Assembly: GCA_015654475.1 (NCBI GenBank)
Contig: JAATGV010000033.1
Span: 1 to 60,623 of the forward strand
Length of the DNA stretch: 60,623 bases
Direction of reading: 5' to 3'
DNA from: Actinomycetales bacterium
GTDB taxonomy: Bacteria > Actinomycetota > Actinomycetes > Actinomycetales > Microbacteriaceae
Of this stretch, positions 44,379-53,073 are shown piece by piece. Under the pieces are notes generated by a model. The model was given only the letters and a program-made list of their open reading frames with translations. It was not told the DNA's origin and searched no databases. Numbering within the stretch: position 1 is the first letter of the stretch; every line of letters starts with the position of its first letter. A program made the translations under genes and the position numbers.

Positions 44379-45736
44379 GATTGCATCGAATCGAGGATTG
44401 AGACGAGTTGCGGCACCGACGTACGCGGATTCACGATGGCGAACCGCATGACCGGCTTACCTCGATAAGAGCTCGGCACCAGGAATGCCGTCCCCTCGTC
44501 GAGGAGCTTTGCGCACCACGCCTCGTATTCGGCAAGCGTCCAGCCATCACGAGTGAAGACGACAACCGAGAGTTGCGGGTCGCGCACGAGAGAAAAGCCA
44601 TCTCGGCCGCGAATCACCTCGGCGATGTCGTGGGCGACTGAAATGCAGGTCGAAATCGCTTTGCGATACTCGGCGATTCCATACGTGGCCAGGGAAAACC
44701 ACAGCGGCAGGCCGCGGGTTCGACGCGAGAGGTGGATAGCGTAATCAGACGGGTTCCATTCCGTGTCCTCGGTGAGCGCATCGAGGTATTCGGCGTGCTG
44801 GGTGTGTGCCGCCCTCGCAATGTGCGGGTCTCTGTAGACGAGTGCGCACGCGTCGAAAGGGGCGAACAGCCATTTGTGTGGGTCGACGATGAAGGAGTCA
44901 GCGTTCTCGACGCCCGCGTAGCGGTAACGATTCTCGGGAGCCAAGATGCCTGCGAGCCCGTATGCGCCGTCAACATGCAACCAAATGTCGTGCTCTTGCG
45001 CCACTGCCGAGATCCCGGCGATATCGTCGACGATGCCGAAGTTGGTGGTTCCAGCTGTCGCAACAATCGCAAATACGCCATCCCCGGCTGCGGCCAGTGT
45101 GCGCGCGACTTCTGCACCATCCAGGCGACCGTCGTCTCCTGCATCAGCAGGAATGACGTCGATGTCCATCACGCGTGCCGCCGTGCGCAACGATGAATGC
45201 GACTCGGCGCTGATAATCACCTTCCAGCGCTCTGGGGTAGGAAGTCCTGCTTCGCGACGCTGTTTTTGGGCCCAATGCCGGGCTGCGACGAGTGCAGAGA
45301 GATTGCCGAGGGTTCCTCCTTGAACGAAGACGCCGCCAGCGGTTTCGGGCAAACCGGTCTCACGAGCGAGCAAAGCAAGCACCTCGTTCTCTGCATAAAT
45401 CGCGCCAGACCCTTCCATCCATGAACCGCCATAGATGCTTGAGACCGAGACGACCAGGTCGAAAAGCGTTGCGGCCTCACTCGGCGCGGTCGGGATGAAG
45501 GCCAGGTATCCCGGGTGATCGCTCGACAGACATGAAGTCGACAACACCTCGTCGAACAGTGACAAAGCCGCCTCTCCGCCGATGCCCGATTCGGTTACCG
45601 TTGGCGGAACCTTCGCCTGCAGGGTAGCTAACGACACGGCGCGGTCAAGAGGAGGCGGATCCAGTGCCAGCCTATTTTTTGCGTACGCGAGCACGGAGTC
45701 GGTAAGTGCTTTAGCCTGGTCGTCATAAGAGTGCAT
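44375..45736 (-). CDS. Pyridoxal-dependent decarboxylase (group II, aromatic amino acid/glutamate type)
   Basis: A 453-residue PLP enzyme. HPGYLAFIPTAPSEAATLFDL, GGVFVQGGTLGNLSALVAAR, HVDGAYGLAGIL and DPHKWLFAPFDACAL are the group II decarboxylase blocks; the Lys of DPHKW (about 289) binds PLP. It would decarboxylate an amino acid to an amine; the substrate is not predictable from motif reading. The divergent neighbour is agmatine deiminase and the downstream partner a transporter, so an amine-producing role linked to arginine/agmatine is a possibility only. ATG 45736 gives the family N-terminus. Confidence 0.9.
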   Translation of the reverse strand: MHSYDDQAKALTDSVLAYAKNRLALDPPPLDRAVSLATLQAKVPPTVTESGIGGEAALSLFDEVLSTSCLSSDHPGYLAFIPTAPSEAATLFDLVVSVSSIYGGSWMEGSGAIYAENEVLALLARETGLPETAGGVFVQGGTLGNLSALVAARHWAQKQRREAGLPTPERWKVIISAESHSSLRTAARVMDIDVIPADAGDDGRLDGAEVARTLAAAGDGVFAIVATAGTTNFGIVDDIAGISAVAQEHDIWLHVDGAYGLAGILAPENRYRYAGVENADSFIVDPHKWLFAPFDACALVYRDPHIARAAHTQHAEYLDALTEDTEWNPSDYAIHLSRRTRGLPLWFSLATYGIAEYRKAISTCISVAHDIAEVIRGRDGFSLVRDPQLSVVVFTRDGWTLAEYEAWCAKLLDEGTAFLVPSSYRGKPVMRFAIVNPRTSVPQLVSILDSMQS

Positions 45737-45822
45737 TCGTCTATTCTCGCTCGCCGACGCATACATGTCATACCGACATGGCATGCTCGAACAGTAGGCC
45801 CGTGAAAATGAGGAGAACCCCG

Positions 45823-46869
45823 ATGGGTACCGAGTCGCCGATCAGTTGGAAGATGCCGCATGAGGCAGCCACCCACGAACGCACCTGGATGGCGTTCCCC
45901 ACCGACGGCTACACCTTGGGTGAGTCTGCCGCAGATGCGGATGAGGCGCGTGCCACCTGGGCGGCGGTTGCGAACGCGATCGCCGAGTTTGAGCCGGTGG
46001 TAATGGTGGTCAATCCCGGAGACGAGGCTATTGCTCGCCGCCTGCTCTCGGCATCCATCGACCTGGTCAGTGCGCCTTTGAACGACGCATGGATGCGGGA
46101 CATGGGTCCGACATTCGTGACCGGCGCAGACGGCAGCCTCGGCGCGGTGACGTGGACGTTCAATGGATGGGGCGCACAAGATTGGGCGCACTGGGACAAG
46201 GACAGCCGGATAGGCCGTTTCGTGGCGGAGCAAGCCGGAGCGACGGTCATCGATTCTGAGATGGTCAACGAGGGCGGTGGCATCCACGTCGATGGCAATG
46301 GTGCGGTGCTCCTGACTGAGACCGTCCAGCTCGACCCTGGGCGCAATCCGACGCTCAGCCATCGCGATGTCGAAGAAGAGATCGCGCGCACTATCGGTGC
46401 CACTGACTCCATCTGGTTGCCGCGGGGTCTGACGCGCGACGCACAGAAGTTCGGCACTCGAGGTCATGTCGATATCGTGGCGACGTTCACCCATGACGGC
46501 AGGGTGTTGTACCACTCGCAAAACGATCCTGAACACCCGGACTTCGATGTCTCGCGCCACATCTTCGAGGTCTTGTCCGAGGCCCGCAGAGACGGGAGGG
46601 CGATCGTGGATGTGGTTCCGATGCCCGCACCGCGAACGCTTCGTGACGCCGAGGGCTGGGTCGACTATAGCTACATCAACCATCTCGTCGTCAATGGGGG
46701 AGTGATCGCCTGCGGATTTGATGATCCGATGGATGCGGTTGCAGCCGAGATCCTTGCTGCCGAGTTTCCGGGTCGCGACGTGGTCACCGTAGATGCGCGC
46801 CCTCTCTTTGCCCGAGGCGGCGGCATCCATTGCATTACCCAACAGCAGCCGCGGGTCTTCCCTGCGTGA
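45823..46869 (+). CDS. aguA: Agmatine deiminase
   Basis: A 348-residue enzyme of the peptidyl-arginine-deiminase-like (PPAD) fold, converting agmatine to N-carbamoylputrescine and ammonia. [62 protein letters not shown] and the C-terminal [12 protein letters not shown] with the catalytic Cys at about 337 are diagnostic. ATG 45823 has AGGAG nine bases ahead. No N-carbamoylputrescine amidase is adjacent, but the nitrilase-fold hydrolase at 421 belongs to the right superfamily; a link is speculative. Confidence 0.93.
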   Translation: MGTESPISWKMPHEAATHERTWMAFPTDGYTLGESAADADEARATWAAVANAIAEFEPVVMVVNPGDEAIARRLLSASIDLVSAPLNDAWMRDMGPTFVTGADGSLGAVTWTFNGWGAQDWAHWDKDSRIGRFVAEQAGATVIDSEMVNEGGGIHVDGNGAVLLTETVQLDPGRNPTLSHRDVEEEIARTIGATDSIWLPRGLTRDAQKFGTRGHVDIVATFTHDGRVLYHSQNDPEHPDFDVSRHIFEVLSEARRDGRAIVDVVPMPAPRTLRDAEGWVDYSYINHLVVNGGVIACGFDDPMDAVAAEILAAEFPGRDVVTVDARPLFARGGGIHCITQQQPRVFPA

Positions 46870-46990
46870 CGAACCCCGCCTGAGGCGCCAAAGGATGGTA
46901 GGGTTAAGTGTTTGCCGTGCATCGGCCGCGGACAGAGAGCGTCACACACCCGGAGTGTGGCACCGCGCAACGAGAGTAAAGGAGTCACCT

Positions 46991-47260
46991 ATGGCATTAG
47001 AAGCTGACGTCAAGAAGGCCATCATCTACGAGTACGCGACCCATGAGGGTGACACTGGTTCACCTGAGGTACAGATCGCCTTGCTCAGCAAGCGCATCAG
47101 CGACCTCACTGAGCACCTCAAGCAGCACAAGCACGACCACCACTCGCGTCGTGGCCTGTTGCTTCTGGTTGGCCAGCGCCGTCGTCTCCTCGGTTATCTC
47201 CAGGATGTCGACATCAACCGCTACCGCGCGCTCATCGAGCGTCTCGGACTGCGTCGCTGA
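46991..47260 (+). CDS. rpsO: 30S ribosomal protein S15
   Basis: An 89-residue ribosomal protein of standard length. [51 protein letters not shown] (read in segments) is the S15 core that binds 16S rRNA. ATG 46991 follows AAAGGAG. A small hairpin CACAC-CCGGA-GTGTG lies in the leader at about 46948. As in most bacteria, pnp follows, here after an unusually long and structured 490-base spacer. Confidence 0.98.
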   Translation: MALEADVKKAIIYEYATHEGDTGSPEVQIALLSKRISDLTEHLKQHKHDHHSRRGLLLLVGQRRRLLGYLQDVDINRYRALIERLGLRR

Positions 47261-47281
47261 GTTCGCTTTCTTCGACTCGGG

Positions 47282-47322
47282 CTGGGCACTTTCCTTCGGG
47301 GAAGTGCCCAGTTTCGTTTTGC
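47282..47322 (+). terminator. Rho-independent terminator after rpsO
   Basis: CTGGGCACTT pairs with AAGTGCCCAG around a TCC-TTCG-GGG inner stem, a very stable tetraloop hairpin at 47282-47318, followed by TTTCGTTTT. It should separate rpsO from pnp transcription. Confidence 0.9.
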
Positions 47323-47349
47323 ATGGCTGGCGCCCATACATGCTGAACC

Positions 47350-47425
47350 GAGCAGAACCCGACACATGACGTCTTCAATGGAGCAGGACCCGACAGAATT
47401 CCGCCGCAATTGTCGGGTTCTGCTC
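47350..47425. repeat. Three copies of GAGCAGAACCCGACA
   Basis: Direct copies at 47350-47364 and 47381-47395 (one A to G change) and an inverted copy at 47411-47425. The second and third form a hairpin with a single G-T mismatch and a 15-base loop. It could be a second terminator or a regulatory hairpin ahead of pnp. Confidence 0.75.
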
Positions 47426-47431
47426 CGTTGA

Positions 47432-47571
47432 GTGGATGTGGGCGCCGGTTGGCCCCGCCACGGGGCGCGCGGACGCCGCATACAGGCCGTTCAGAGGCAT
47501 GTACTGGTAGCATGGTCGTGCACCGGCATTCGCTGGCGTCGGTTTTGTGCGCCCACATCCACAGGATGTGG
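47432..47571. other. Long inverted repeat and nested hairpin in the pnp leader
   Basis: GTGGATGTGGGCGC at 47432-47445 is perfectly inverted as GCGCCCACATCCAC at 47549-47562, enclosing 103 bases. The right arm also forms an alternative hairpin, CCACATCC-ACA-GGATGTGG, at 47553-47571. Two mutually exclusive folds are thus possible. pnp mRNA leaders are processed and autoregulated in E. coli; an analogous switch here is inference. From 47572 to 47750 nothing else is seen except the pnp ribosome binding site. Confidence 0.6.
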
Positions 47572-47750
47572 ATCGGGCGAGGAACTGATGGCACGGTGGG
47601 TGGGGAAGCAGAAGCCCTGGTTTTCGGTGGTGGATCTCGAAGCGAGCATGCGTTTCGCGGTTTTCTACTGAAGGCCAGATATACATCCGACAAATCGGGT
47701 GTTCTGTGCGTCCCACTCCCGTACAAGAAAATGTACAAAAGGAGAACCCT

Positions 47751-49991
47751 GTGGAGGGTCCAGAAATCAAGTTCGCCGAAGCCGTCATAGACAACGGTAA
47801 ATTCGGCAAGCGCGTCGTCCGTTTCGAGACGGGTCGACTCGCACAGCAGGCGGCAGGTGCTGTCGCCGCATATCTCGACGAAGAAACAATGGTGCTGTCG
47901 GCGACGACGGTCTCCAAAGAGCCGAAAGAGCACTTCGACTTCTTCCCGCTTACTGTTGACGTCGAAGAGCGCATGTACGCCGCGGGTCGTATCCCCGGAT
48001 CGTTCTTCCGCCGCGAAGGCCGCCCGTCGACGGACGCCATCCTGACCTGTCGCCTGATCGACCGGCCGTTGCGCCCTTCCTTCAAGGCGGGTCTGCGTAA
48101 CGAGGTACAGGTTGTCATCACTGTGCTCTCGATCGCGCCAGACGAAATGTATGACGTTCTTGCTATCAACGCTGCGAGCGCATCCACCCAGATCAGTGGG
48201 TTGCCGTTTTCCGGTCCCATCGGTGGCACCCGGTTGTCGCTCATCGACGGCCAGTGGGTTGCCTTCCCGACCTTCAGCCAGACCGAACGTTCAGTGTTCG
48301 ACATGGTTGTCGCCGGTCGCGTTGTCACTAACGAAGACGGTCAGCCGGATGTCGCGATCATGATGGTTGAGGCTGAGGCACCTGAGAACGCGTGGGGATT
48401 GATCCAGGATGGCGCAATCAAGCCAACCGAAGAGGTCGTCGCCGAGGGCCTTGTTGCCGCCAAGCCGTTCATCAAAGAGTTGTGCGAGGCGCAGGTTCGT
48501 CTCGCCGAGCAGGCCGCAAAGCCTGTTGCCGAGTTCCGCGTGTTCCCGGCATATAGCGACGTCGTGCTTGGTCGCGTCAGCGAACTCGCCCACGATGAGC
48601 TTGTCAGCATTTATCAGATCGCTGACAAGATCGAGCGTCAGGACGCCGACGATGCTCTCAAGGCACGTGTCAAAGAGCAGCTCGCTTCCGAGTTCTCTGA
48701 GACAGAACAGTCACAGATTTCGGCGGCATACAAGGCGGTCACGAAGAAGATCGTGCGTGGCCGCATCCTCAGTGAGGGCGTGCGCATCGATGGCCGTGGC
48801 CTTCGCGACATTCGCGTGCTCGACGCTGAGGTCGGCGTCATTCCGCGCGTGCACGGTTCGGCGATCTTCCAGCGTGGCGAGACCCAGATCATGGGGGTCA
48901 CCACGCTGAACATGCTCAAGATGGAGCAGCAGATCGACTCGCTCAGCCCTGTCACTCACAAGCGCTACATGCACAACTACAATTTCCCGCCTTACTCCAC
49001 AGGTGAGACAGGCCGCGTCGGCACCCCGAAGCGCCGCGAAATCGGCCACGGCGCTCTCGCGGAGCGCGCACTCGTACCGGTGTTGCCAAGCCGCGAGGAG
49101 TTCCCTTACGCCATCCGTCAGGTCTCTGAGGCGCTTGGTTCGAACGGCTCCACCTCAATGGGTTCGGTCTGTGCATCGACGCTTGCCCTGCTGAACGCCG
49201 GTGTGCCTCTGCGCGCGCCGGTCGCAGGCATTGCAATGGGCCTTGTGTCTGACACGGTGGATGGTCACACGCAGTACGCAGCATTGACCGACATTCTTGG
49301 CGCCGAAGATGCGCTTGGCGACATGGACTTCAAGATCGCCGGCACGTCAGAGTTCGTGACCGCCATTCAGCTTGACACGAAGCTCGACGGCATCCCGGCA
49401 TCCGTTCTCGCTGGGGCGCTCACGCAGGCCAAAGAGGCACGCACGACGATCCTTTCGGTCATCAACGCGGCAATCTCTGAGCCGGACGAGATGGCAGCTA
49501 CGGCCCCTCGCGTCATCAGCGTGAAGATTCCGGTTGACAAGATCGGCGAAGTGATTGGGCCGAAAGGCAAGATCATCAACCAGATCCAGGAAGATACTGG
49601 CGCAGACATCTCGATCGAGGACGACGGAACCGTTTACATCGGCGCGACCGATGGTCCGTCGGCGGAGGCGGCCCGCCAGGCCGTGAACGCGATCGCGAAC
49701 CCGCTGGTTCCAGAGATCGGTGAACGCTACCTCGGCACGATCGTCAAGATCGCCGACTTCGGCGCATTCATCTCGCTCGTTCCCGGCCGCGACGGCTTGC
49801 TGCACATCTCTGAGGTTCGCAAGCTTGTCGGTGGAAAGCGCATCGACTCTGTTGGCGACGTTCTCACCGTTGGGCAGAAGATTCAGGTTGAGATCAGCAG
49901 GGTGGACGATCGCGGAAAGCTTTCGCTCTCTCCCGTGCTCGACGAGACCGAAGCGGTTACGGCCGATCAGGCCGAGTCTGTCGACGCATAA
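47751..49991 (+). CDS. pnp: Polyribonucleotide nucleotidyltransferase (PNPase)
   Basis: A 746-residue exoribonuclease that degrades RNA phosphorolytically. Two RNase PH domains ([42 protein letters not shown]) flank a helical linker; the phosphate site is [10 protein letters not shown]-terminal KH domain [30 protein letters not shown] and S1 domain [27 protein letters not shown] are present (quoted by segment). GTG 47751 follows AAAAGGAG and gives the usual [15 protein letters not shown] start. Confidence 0.98.
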   Translation: MEGPEIKFAEAVIDNGKFGKRVVRFETGRLAQQAAGAVAAYLDEETMVLSATTVSKEPKEHFDFFPLTVDVEERMYAAGRIPGSFFRREGRPSTDAILTCRLIDRPLRPSFKAGLRNEVQVVITVLSIAPDEMYDVLAINAASASTQISGLPFSGPIGGTRLSLIDGQWVAFPTFSQTERSVFDMVVAGRVVTNEDGQPDVAIMMVEAEAPENAWGLIQDGAIKPTEEVVAEGLVAAKPFIKELCEAQVRLAEQAAKPVAEFRVFPAYSDVVLGRVSELAHDELVSIYQIADKIERQDADDALKARVKEQLASEFSETEQSQISAAYKAVTKKIVRGRILSEGVRIDGRGLRDIRVLDAEVGVIPRVHGSAIFQRGETQIMGVTTLNMLKMEQQIDSLSPVTHKRYMHNYNFPPYSTGETGRVGTPKRREIGHGALAERALVPVLPSREEFPYAIRQVSEALGSNGSTSMGSVCASTLALLNAGVPLRAPVAGIAMGLVSDTVDGHTQYAALTDILGAEDALGDMDFKIAGTSEFVTAIQLDTKLDGIPASVLAGALTQAKEARTTILSVINAAISEPDEMAATAPRVISVKIPVDKIGEVIGPKGKIINQIQEDTGADISIEDDGTVYIGATDGPSAEAARQAVNAIANPLVPEIGERYLGTIVKIADFGAFISLVPGRDGLLHISEVRKLVGGKRIDSVGDVLTVGQKIQVEISRVDDRGKLSLSPVLDETEAVTADQAESVDA

Positions 49992-50009
49992 ACCAGTTAC
50001 AGCAGGACC

Positions 50010-50053
50010 AATGCTGGCCGGTCTCCTTTTGTGGGGCCGGCCAGCATTAGTTT
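50010..50053 (+). terminator. Terminator after pnp
   Basis: AATGCTGGCCGG at 50010-50021 pairs perfectly with CCGGCCAGCATT at 50037-50048 around a 15-base loop, followed by AGTTTTGG. A 12-base GC-rich stem is a strong terminator signal although the T tract is short. Confidence 0.85.
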
Positions 50054-50133
50054 TGGTGGCGTGCTTCCGCGGACATGATTGCGCAAGCGGGGTCATGTCG
50101 GCTGTGGCAAGACTCACGCTATAGGGTGGTCGG

Positions 50134-51462
50134 GTGCCTGATATGACTGAGCCAACCTTGCTTCCCCTCGATGTGGCCGAACTGACGATTCCAGCCGAGG
50201 GCCTTGTTCGGCGATCCATCCTTCCCAATGGGATGCGGGTGCTCACCGAGCACATGCCTGGTGTACGTTCGGCGAGTGTCGGATTCTGGGTGCAGGTGGG
50301 TTCGCGTGATGAGGACCCCGTTCGGTTCGGCTCGACGCATTTTCTGGAGCATCTTCTGTTCAAGGGCACCACGACTCGTAGCGCCCTCGATATCGCAACG
50401 TCGTTCGATTCGGTCGGGGGTGACAACAACGCGCTCACGGGCAAGGAGTTCACATGCTATTACGCCCGCGTTCGTGACCACGACGTCGCAATGACGCTCG
50501 ACATCCTTGTCGACATGATCGTCTCTTCCGTTCTCGACCCAGACGAGTTCGAGATGGAGCGAGGGGTCATCCGCGAGGAGCTCGCGATGGCGAGTGACGA
50601 CCCTGAGGATGTGGCGCACGAGAAGTTTGCAACACTCGTCTATCCGAATCACCCGCTTGGTCGGCCGATCGGTGGCACAGACGCGACTATTGCAGCGGTG
50701 AACCGAGCAGAGGTGTTGCAACATTACCGCAGCAACTATGGCCCGTCGTCGATTGTGGTGACTGCAGCCGGCGGCGTCGACCACGACATGGTTGTTGCGC
50801 GCCTCGGCGAGGCGCTCGCTGCAGCTGGCTGGATGGATGCTGGCGTGCCCCTGCCGCGCAGGTCAAACGACCTGGCTGTGCTTACGCGTACGAATGATCG
50901 CTTGATCGTGGACAAGCCCACTGAGCAGGAGAACATCGTCATTGGGGGAGGCGGCATTTCGCGCACCGACGCGCGACGCTATGCCTCATCCATTCTGCAC
51001 GCGACATTTGGCTCGGGTATGAGCTCACGATTGTTTCAAGAGATTCGAGAGAAACGCGGGCTGGCATATTCGGTGTATTCGTTTGGTGACTCATATTCCG
51101 ATGCGGGCGCCTACGGGATGTATGTCGGCTGCCAGCCGGGCAAGGCCGCGGAAGCGATTCGCGTGTTAACAGGCGAACTCGAGCGTTTGGCGGCAGACGG
51201 TATTACATCTGACGAGCTTGAACGCGGCAAGGGGCAGATCGCGGGCGCGACAGCCCTCGGCCTTGAGGACAGCTACGCCCGCATGAACAGGCTCGGTCGC
51301 AGCGAGATTGGTAGTGGTGAGTTTCTTAGCCTCGACGCAAGCATCGCCGCGGTCGAGGCGGTCACAACTGATGACGTTCATCGCCTCGCTCAGTATCTTG
51401 CAAGTCAGCCGCTCAGCCTCGTCGCGGTTGGTCCCGTTGACGAATCGGTCTTGTCTGTCTGA
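50134..51462 (+). CDS. M16-family zinc peptidase
   Basis: A 442-residue protein. The inverted zinc motif HxxEH is STHFLEHLLFKG (His69, Glu72, His73) and the distal Glu is in MERGVIREELAM. The C-terminal half has SRLFQEIREKRGLAYSVYS, the usual second-domain block. It belongs to the pitrilysin/processing-peptidase family and commonly follows pnp in actinobacteria. GGDNNALTGKEFTCY differs slightly from the common GGxxNAxT pattern. Start GTG 50134 or ATG 50143. Confidence 0.93.
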   Translation: MPDMTEPTLLPLDVAELTIPAEGLVRRSILPNGMRVLTEHMPGVRSASVGFWVQVGSRDEDPVRFGSTHFLEHLLFKGTTTRSALDIATSFDSVGGDNNALTGKEFTCYYARVRDHDVAMTLDILVDMIVSSVLDPDEFEMERGVIREELAMASDDPEDVAHEKFATLVYPNHPLGRPIGGTDATIAAVNRAEVLQHYRSNYGPSSIVVTAAGGVDHDMVVARLGEALAAAGWMDAGVPLPRRSNDLAVLTRTNDRLIVDKPTEQENIVIGGGGISRTDARRYASSILHATFGSGMSSRLFQEIREKRGLAYSVYSFGDSYSDAGAYGMYVGCQPGKAAEAIRVLTGELERLAADGITSDELERGKGQIAGATALGLEDSYARMNRLGRSEIGSGEFLSLDASIAAVEAVTTDDVHRLAQYLASQPLSLVAVGPVDESVLSV

Positions 51463-51569
51463 CCTTTCACGAGCCATAACCCGCAAACAGTGAGGTTTCG
51501 AGGGGTGCAGGTCCCCCTTCGATTACCACCGCATAGTGTTTTGCGCCAATATGTGAATGGTAGGTCGGG

Positions 51570-52043
51570 CTAGAGAATCTTTTTGAACCAGTTTGTGGCG
51601 TTCGGGTTGAGGTTATATGCCGGGATTTCGGTATAGCCGCTCGTTCGATAAAGGTGCTGCGCGGCGGCCAGTGACGCATTGGTGTCGAGCACGAGCTGCT
51701 GTGCGCCGAAGTCGCGCGCTCGGGATTCGAGTTCGTGCATGAGCAGTCGTGACCAGCCGAGCCCGCGTGCAGATTCTTCGATCCAGACGTGCTTGACCTC
51801 GTATGTTGTGGTCGCGTCGAGATCATCAATGTGGCGAACGCCACCACATCCAACCGGGTTGCCAGCGTCATCGTACATGACGAGAAAGATGCCCTGCGGC
51901 GGCGTGAACCAGGCCGGGTCGGGTCGGGTCACGCGATAACCGCCGGGATGTGTCGTGAAGCCGAGTGCCCGCGAGGTGAAGTAGTTGTCGAGCAGCTGCG
52001 TCGCGATCGGGTCGTCAGATGGAACGGGATCGAAGCGCGGCAC
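51570..52043 (-). CDS. GNAT-family N-acetyltransferase
   Basis: A 157-residue acyl-CoA-dependent acetyltransferase. VGCGGVRHIDDLDATTTYEVKHVWIEESARGLGWSRLLMHELE (in two parts) covers beta4 and the acetyl-CoA loop, which here reads RGLGWSR. LVLDTNASLAAAQHLYRTSGYTEI is motif B. Substrate unknown. GTG 52043 (VPRFDPVPSDD) is taken as start; a longer frame upstream looks non-coding. It converges with the peptidase gene. Confidence 0.85.
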   Translation of the reverse strand: MPRFDPVPSDDPIATQLLDNYFTSRALGFTTHPGGYRVTRPDPAWFTPPQGIFLVMYDDAGNPVGCGGVRHIDDLDATTTYEVKHVWIEESARGLGWSRLLMHELESRARDFGAQQLVLDTNASLAAAQHLYRTSGYTEIPAYNLNPNATNWFKKIL

Positions 52044-52395
52044 GTTTCGAGCGTACCGCGGATGTTCGAGGCCCGCTTCCGTCGATCGCGGCGAATTACG
52101 CCGGAGCTGTTCCACGCTTCAAGCAAGTAGCCGTCGACCTGTGGGAGATTCGGTTACCCCGGACCTGTCGATATCTTGGAACTCAAGAACATTGGAAGTT
52201 GCCAGATAGGCCAGTTCATATATTTTACAGGAAATTCTTTAACTTCATATATGATATTCTGCACTTTTCGATGGCATAGTCTATGCTGTCTCACAGGCTG
52301 CCTATGGGGGGTACGCCAGTTGGCGGGCACCTCGATCGTGCGTCGTCGTGCAAGGGAAGCGGTTGCTGAGCTTGCCACCGGGGGAGGGAACCACC
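52044..52395. promoter_or_regulatory. AT-rich upstream region of the ABC exporter with repeats
   Basis: A low-GC patch at about 52170-52290 stands out. TTCATATAT occurs twice as a direct repeat at 52215-52223 and 52244-52252. GCATAG-T-CTATGC is a perfect odd palindrome at 52274-52286. TTTACA (52224-52229) with TATATG (52248-52253) is a weak promoter candidate. No gene is seen. The region probably carries the promoter and a regulator site for the exporter operon. Confidence 0.45.
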
Positions 52396-53073
52396 ATGAT
52401 CCGCCTGAGCGATGTTTCGTTGGAGTACCAATCTGCCGTTGAGACGGTGTTTGCGCTACGCAACGTCGACCTTCGGGTGGATCGTGGCGAGTTCCTCGCC
52501 TTCACTGGGCCGAGCGGTTCCGGCAAGACAACGCTCATCAACGTGATCGCGGGGCTCCAGAGAGCTGACACGGGGCACATCGCTGTGGGCGATGTCGATG
52601 TGACAGGTGCGTCGGATACTCAACTCGCCGGTATGAGGCTCCGACACGTCGGGGTGATCTTTCAGGACGACAACCTTATTCGCGAGTTCACTGCGGAAGA
52701 GAACGTCGAGCTGCCGTTGAGAGCCCGCGGGATGAGTGCGCGCGAGTCCCACGAGGCAGCGCAGTCGGCCTTGGACGAGGTCGGCGTGGGAGAACTTGGT
52801 GGCCGGTCGCCACTCGAGTTGTCTGGCGGGCAGCGCCAGCGCGTCGGCATCGCCCGCGCGCTTGTCGGGGGCCGAGCAATTTTGCTCGCCGACGAGCCCA
52901 CCGGCGCTCTCGATACTGCAAACTCGCAGACCATCTTCGGCCTGATGCGCGGGCTCGCGAATCGAGGTGTCACCGTTGTGGCGGCCTCTCACGATCTCGC
53001 GATCCGTGACGTTGCCGACCGCGTCATCGAAATGCAAGATGGTCGTGTCATCGAGGCCGTGAGCGCGTCGTGA
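52396..53073 (+). CDS. ABC transporter ATP-binding protein (MacB/LolD-like)
   Basis: A 225-residue ATPase. Walker A GPSGSGKTT, Q-loop IFQDDNLIREFTAEENVELPL, signature LSGGQRQRVGIARALV, Walker B ILLADEPTGALD and the switch His in AASHDLAIR are all intact. ATG 52396 has GGGGAGGGAACC ahead. It overlaps the FtsX-type permease gene (GTGA), which is itself interrupted. Confidence 0.93.
   Translation: MIRLSDVSLEYQSAVETVFALRNVDLRVDRGEFLAFTGPSGSGKTTLINVIAGLQRADTGHIAVGDVDVTGASDTQLAGMRLRHVGVIFQDDNLIREFTAEENVELPLRARGMSARESHEAAQSALDEVGVGELGGRSPLELSGGQRQRVGIARALVGGRAILLADEPTGALDTANSQTIFGLMRGLANRGVTVVAASHDLAIRDVADRVIEMQDGRVIEAVSAS

Noticed and set aside
45628-46842. 404-codon open frame opposite agmatine deiminase
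   Set aside because: Antisense shadow of a clear gene; no family features.
47430-47750. Insertion sequence between rpsO and pnp
   Set aside because: There is a long inverted repeat but no transposase frame and no target duplication could be identified.
49347-50453. 368-codon open frame opposite pnp and the M16 peptidase
   Set aside because: Antisense shadow that would also run through the pnp terminator.
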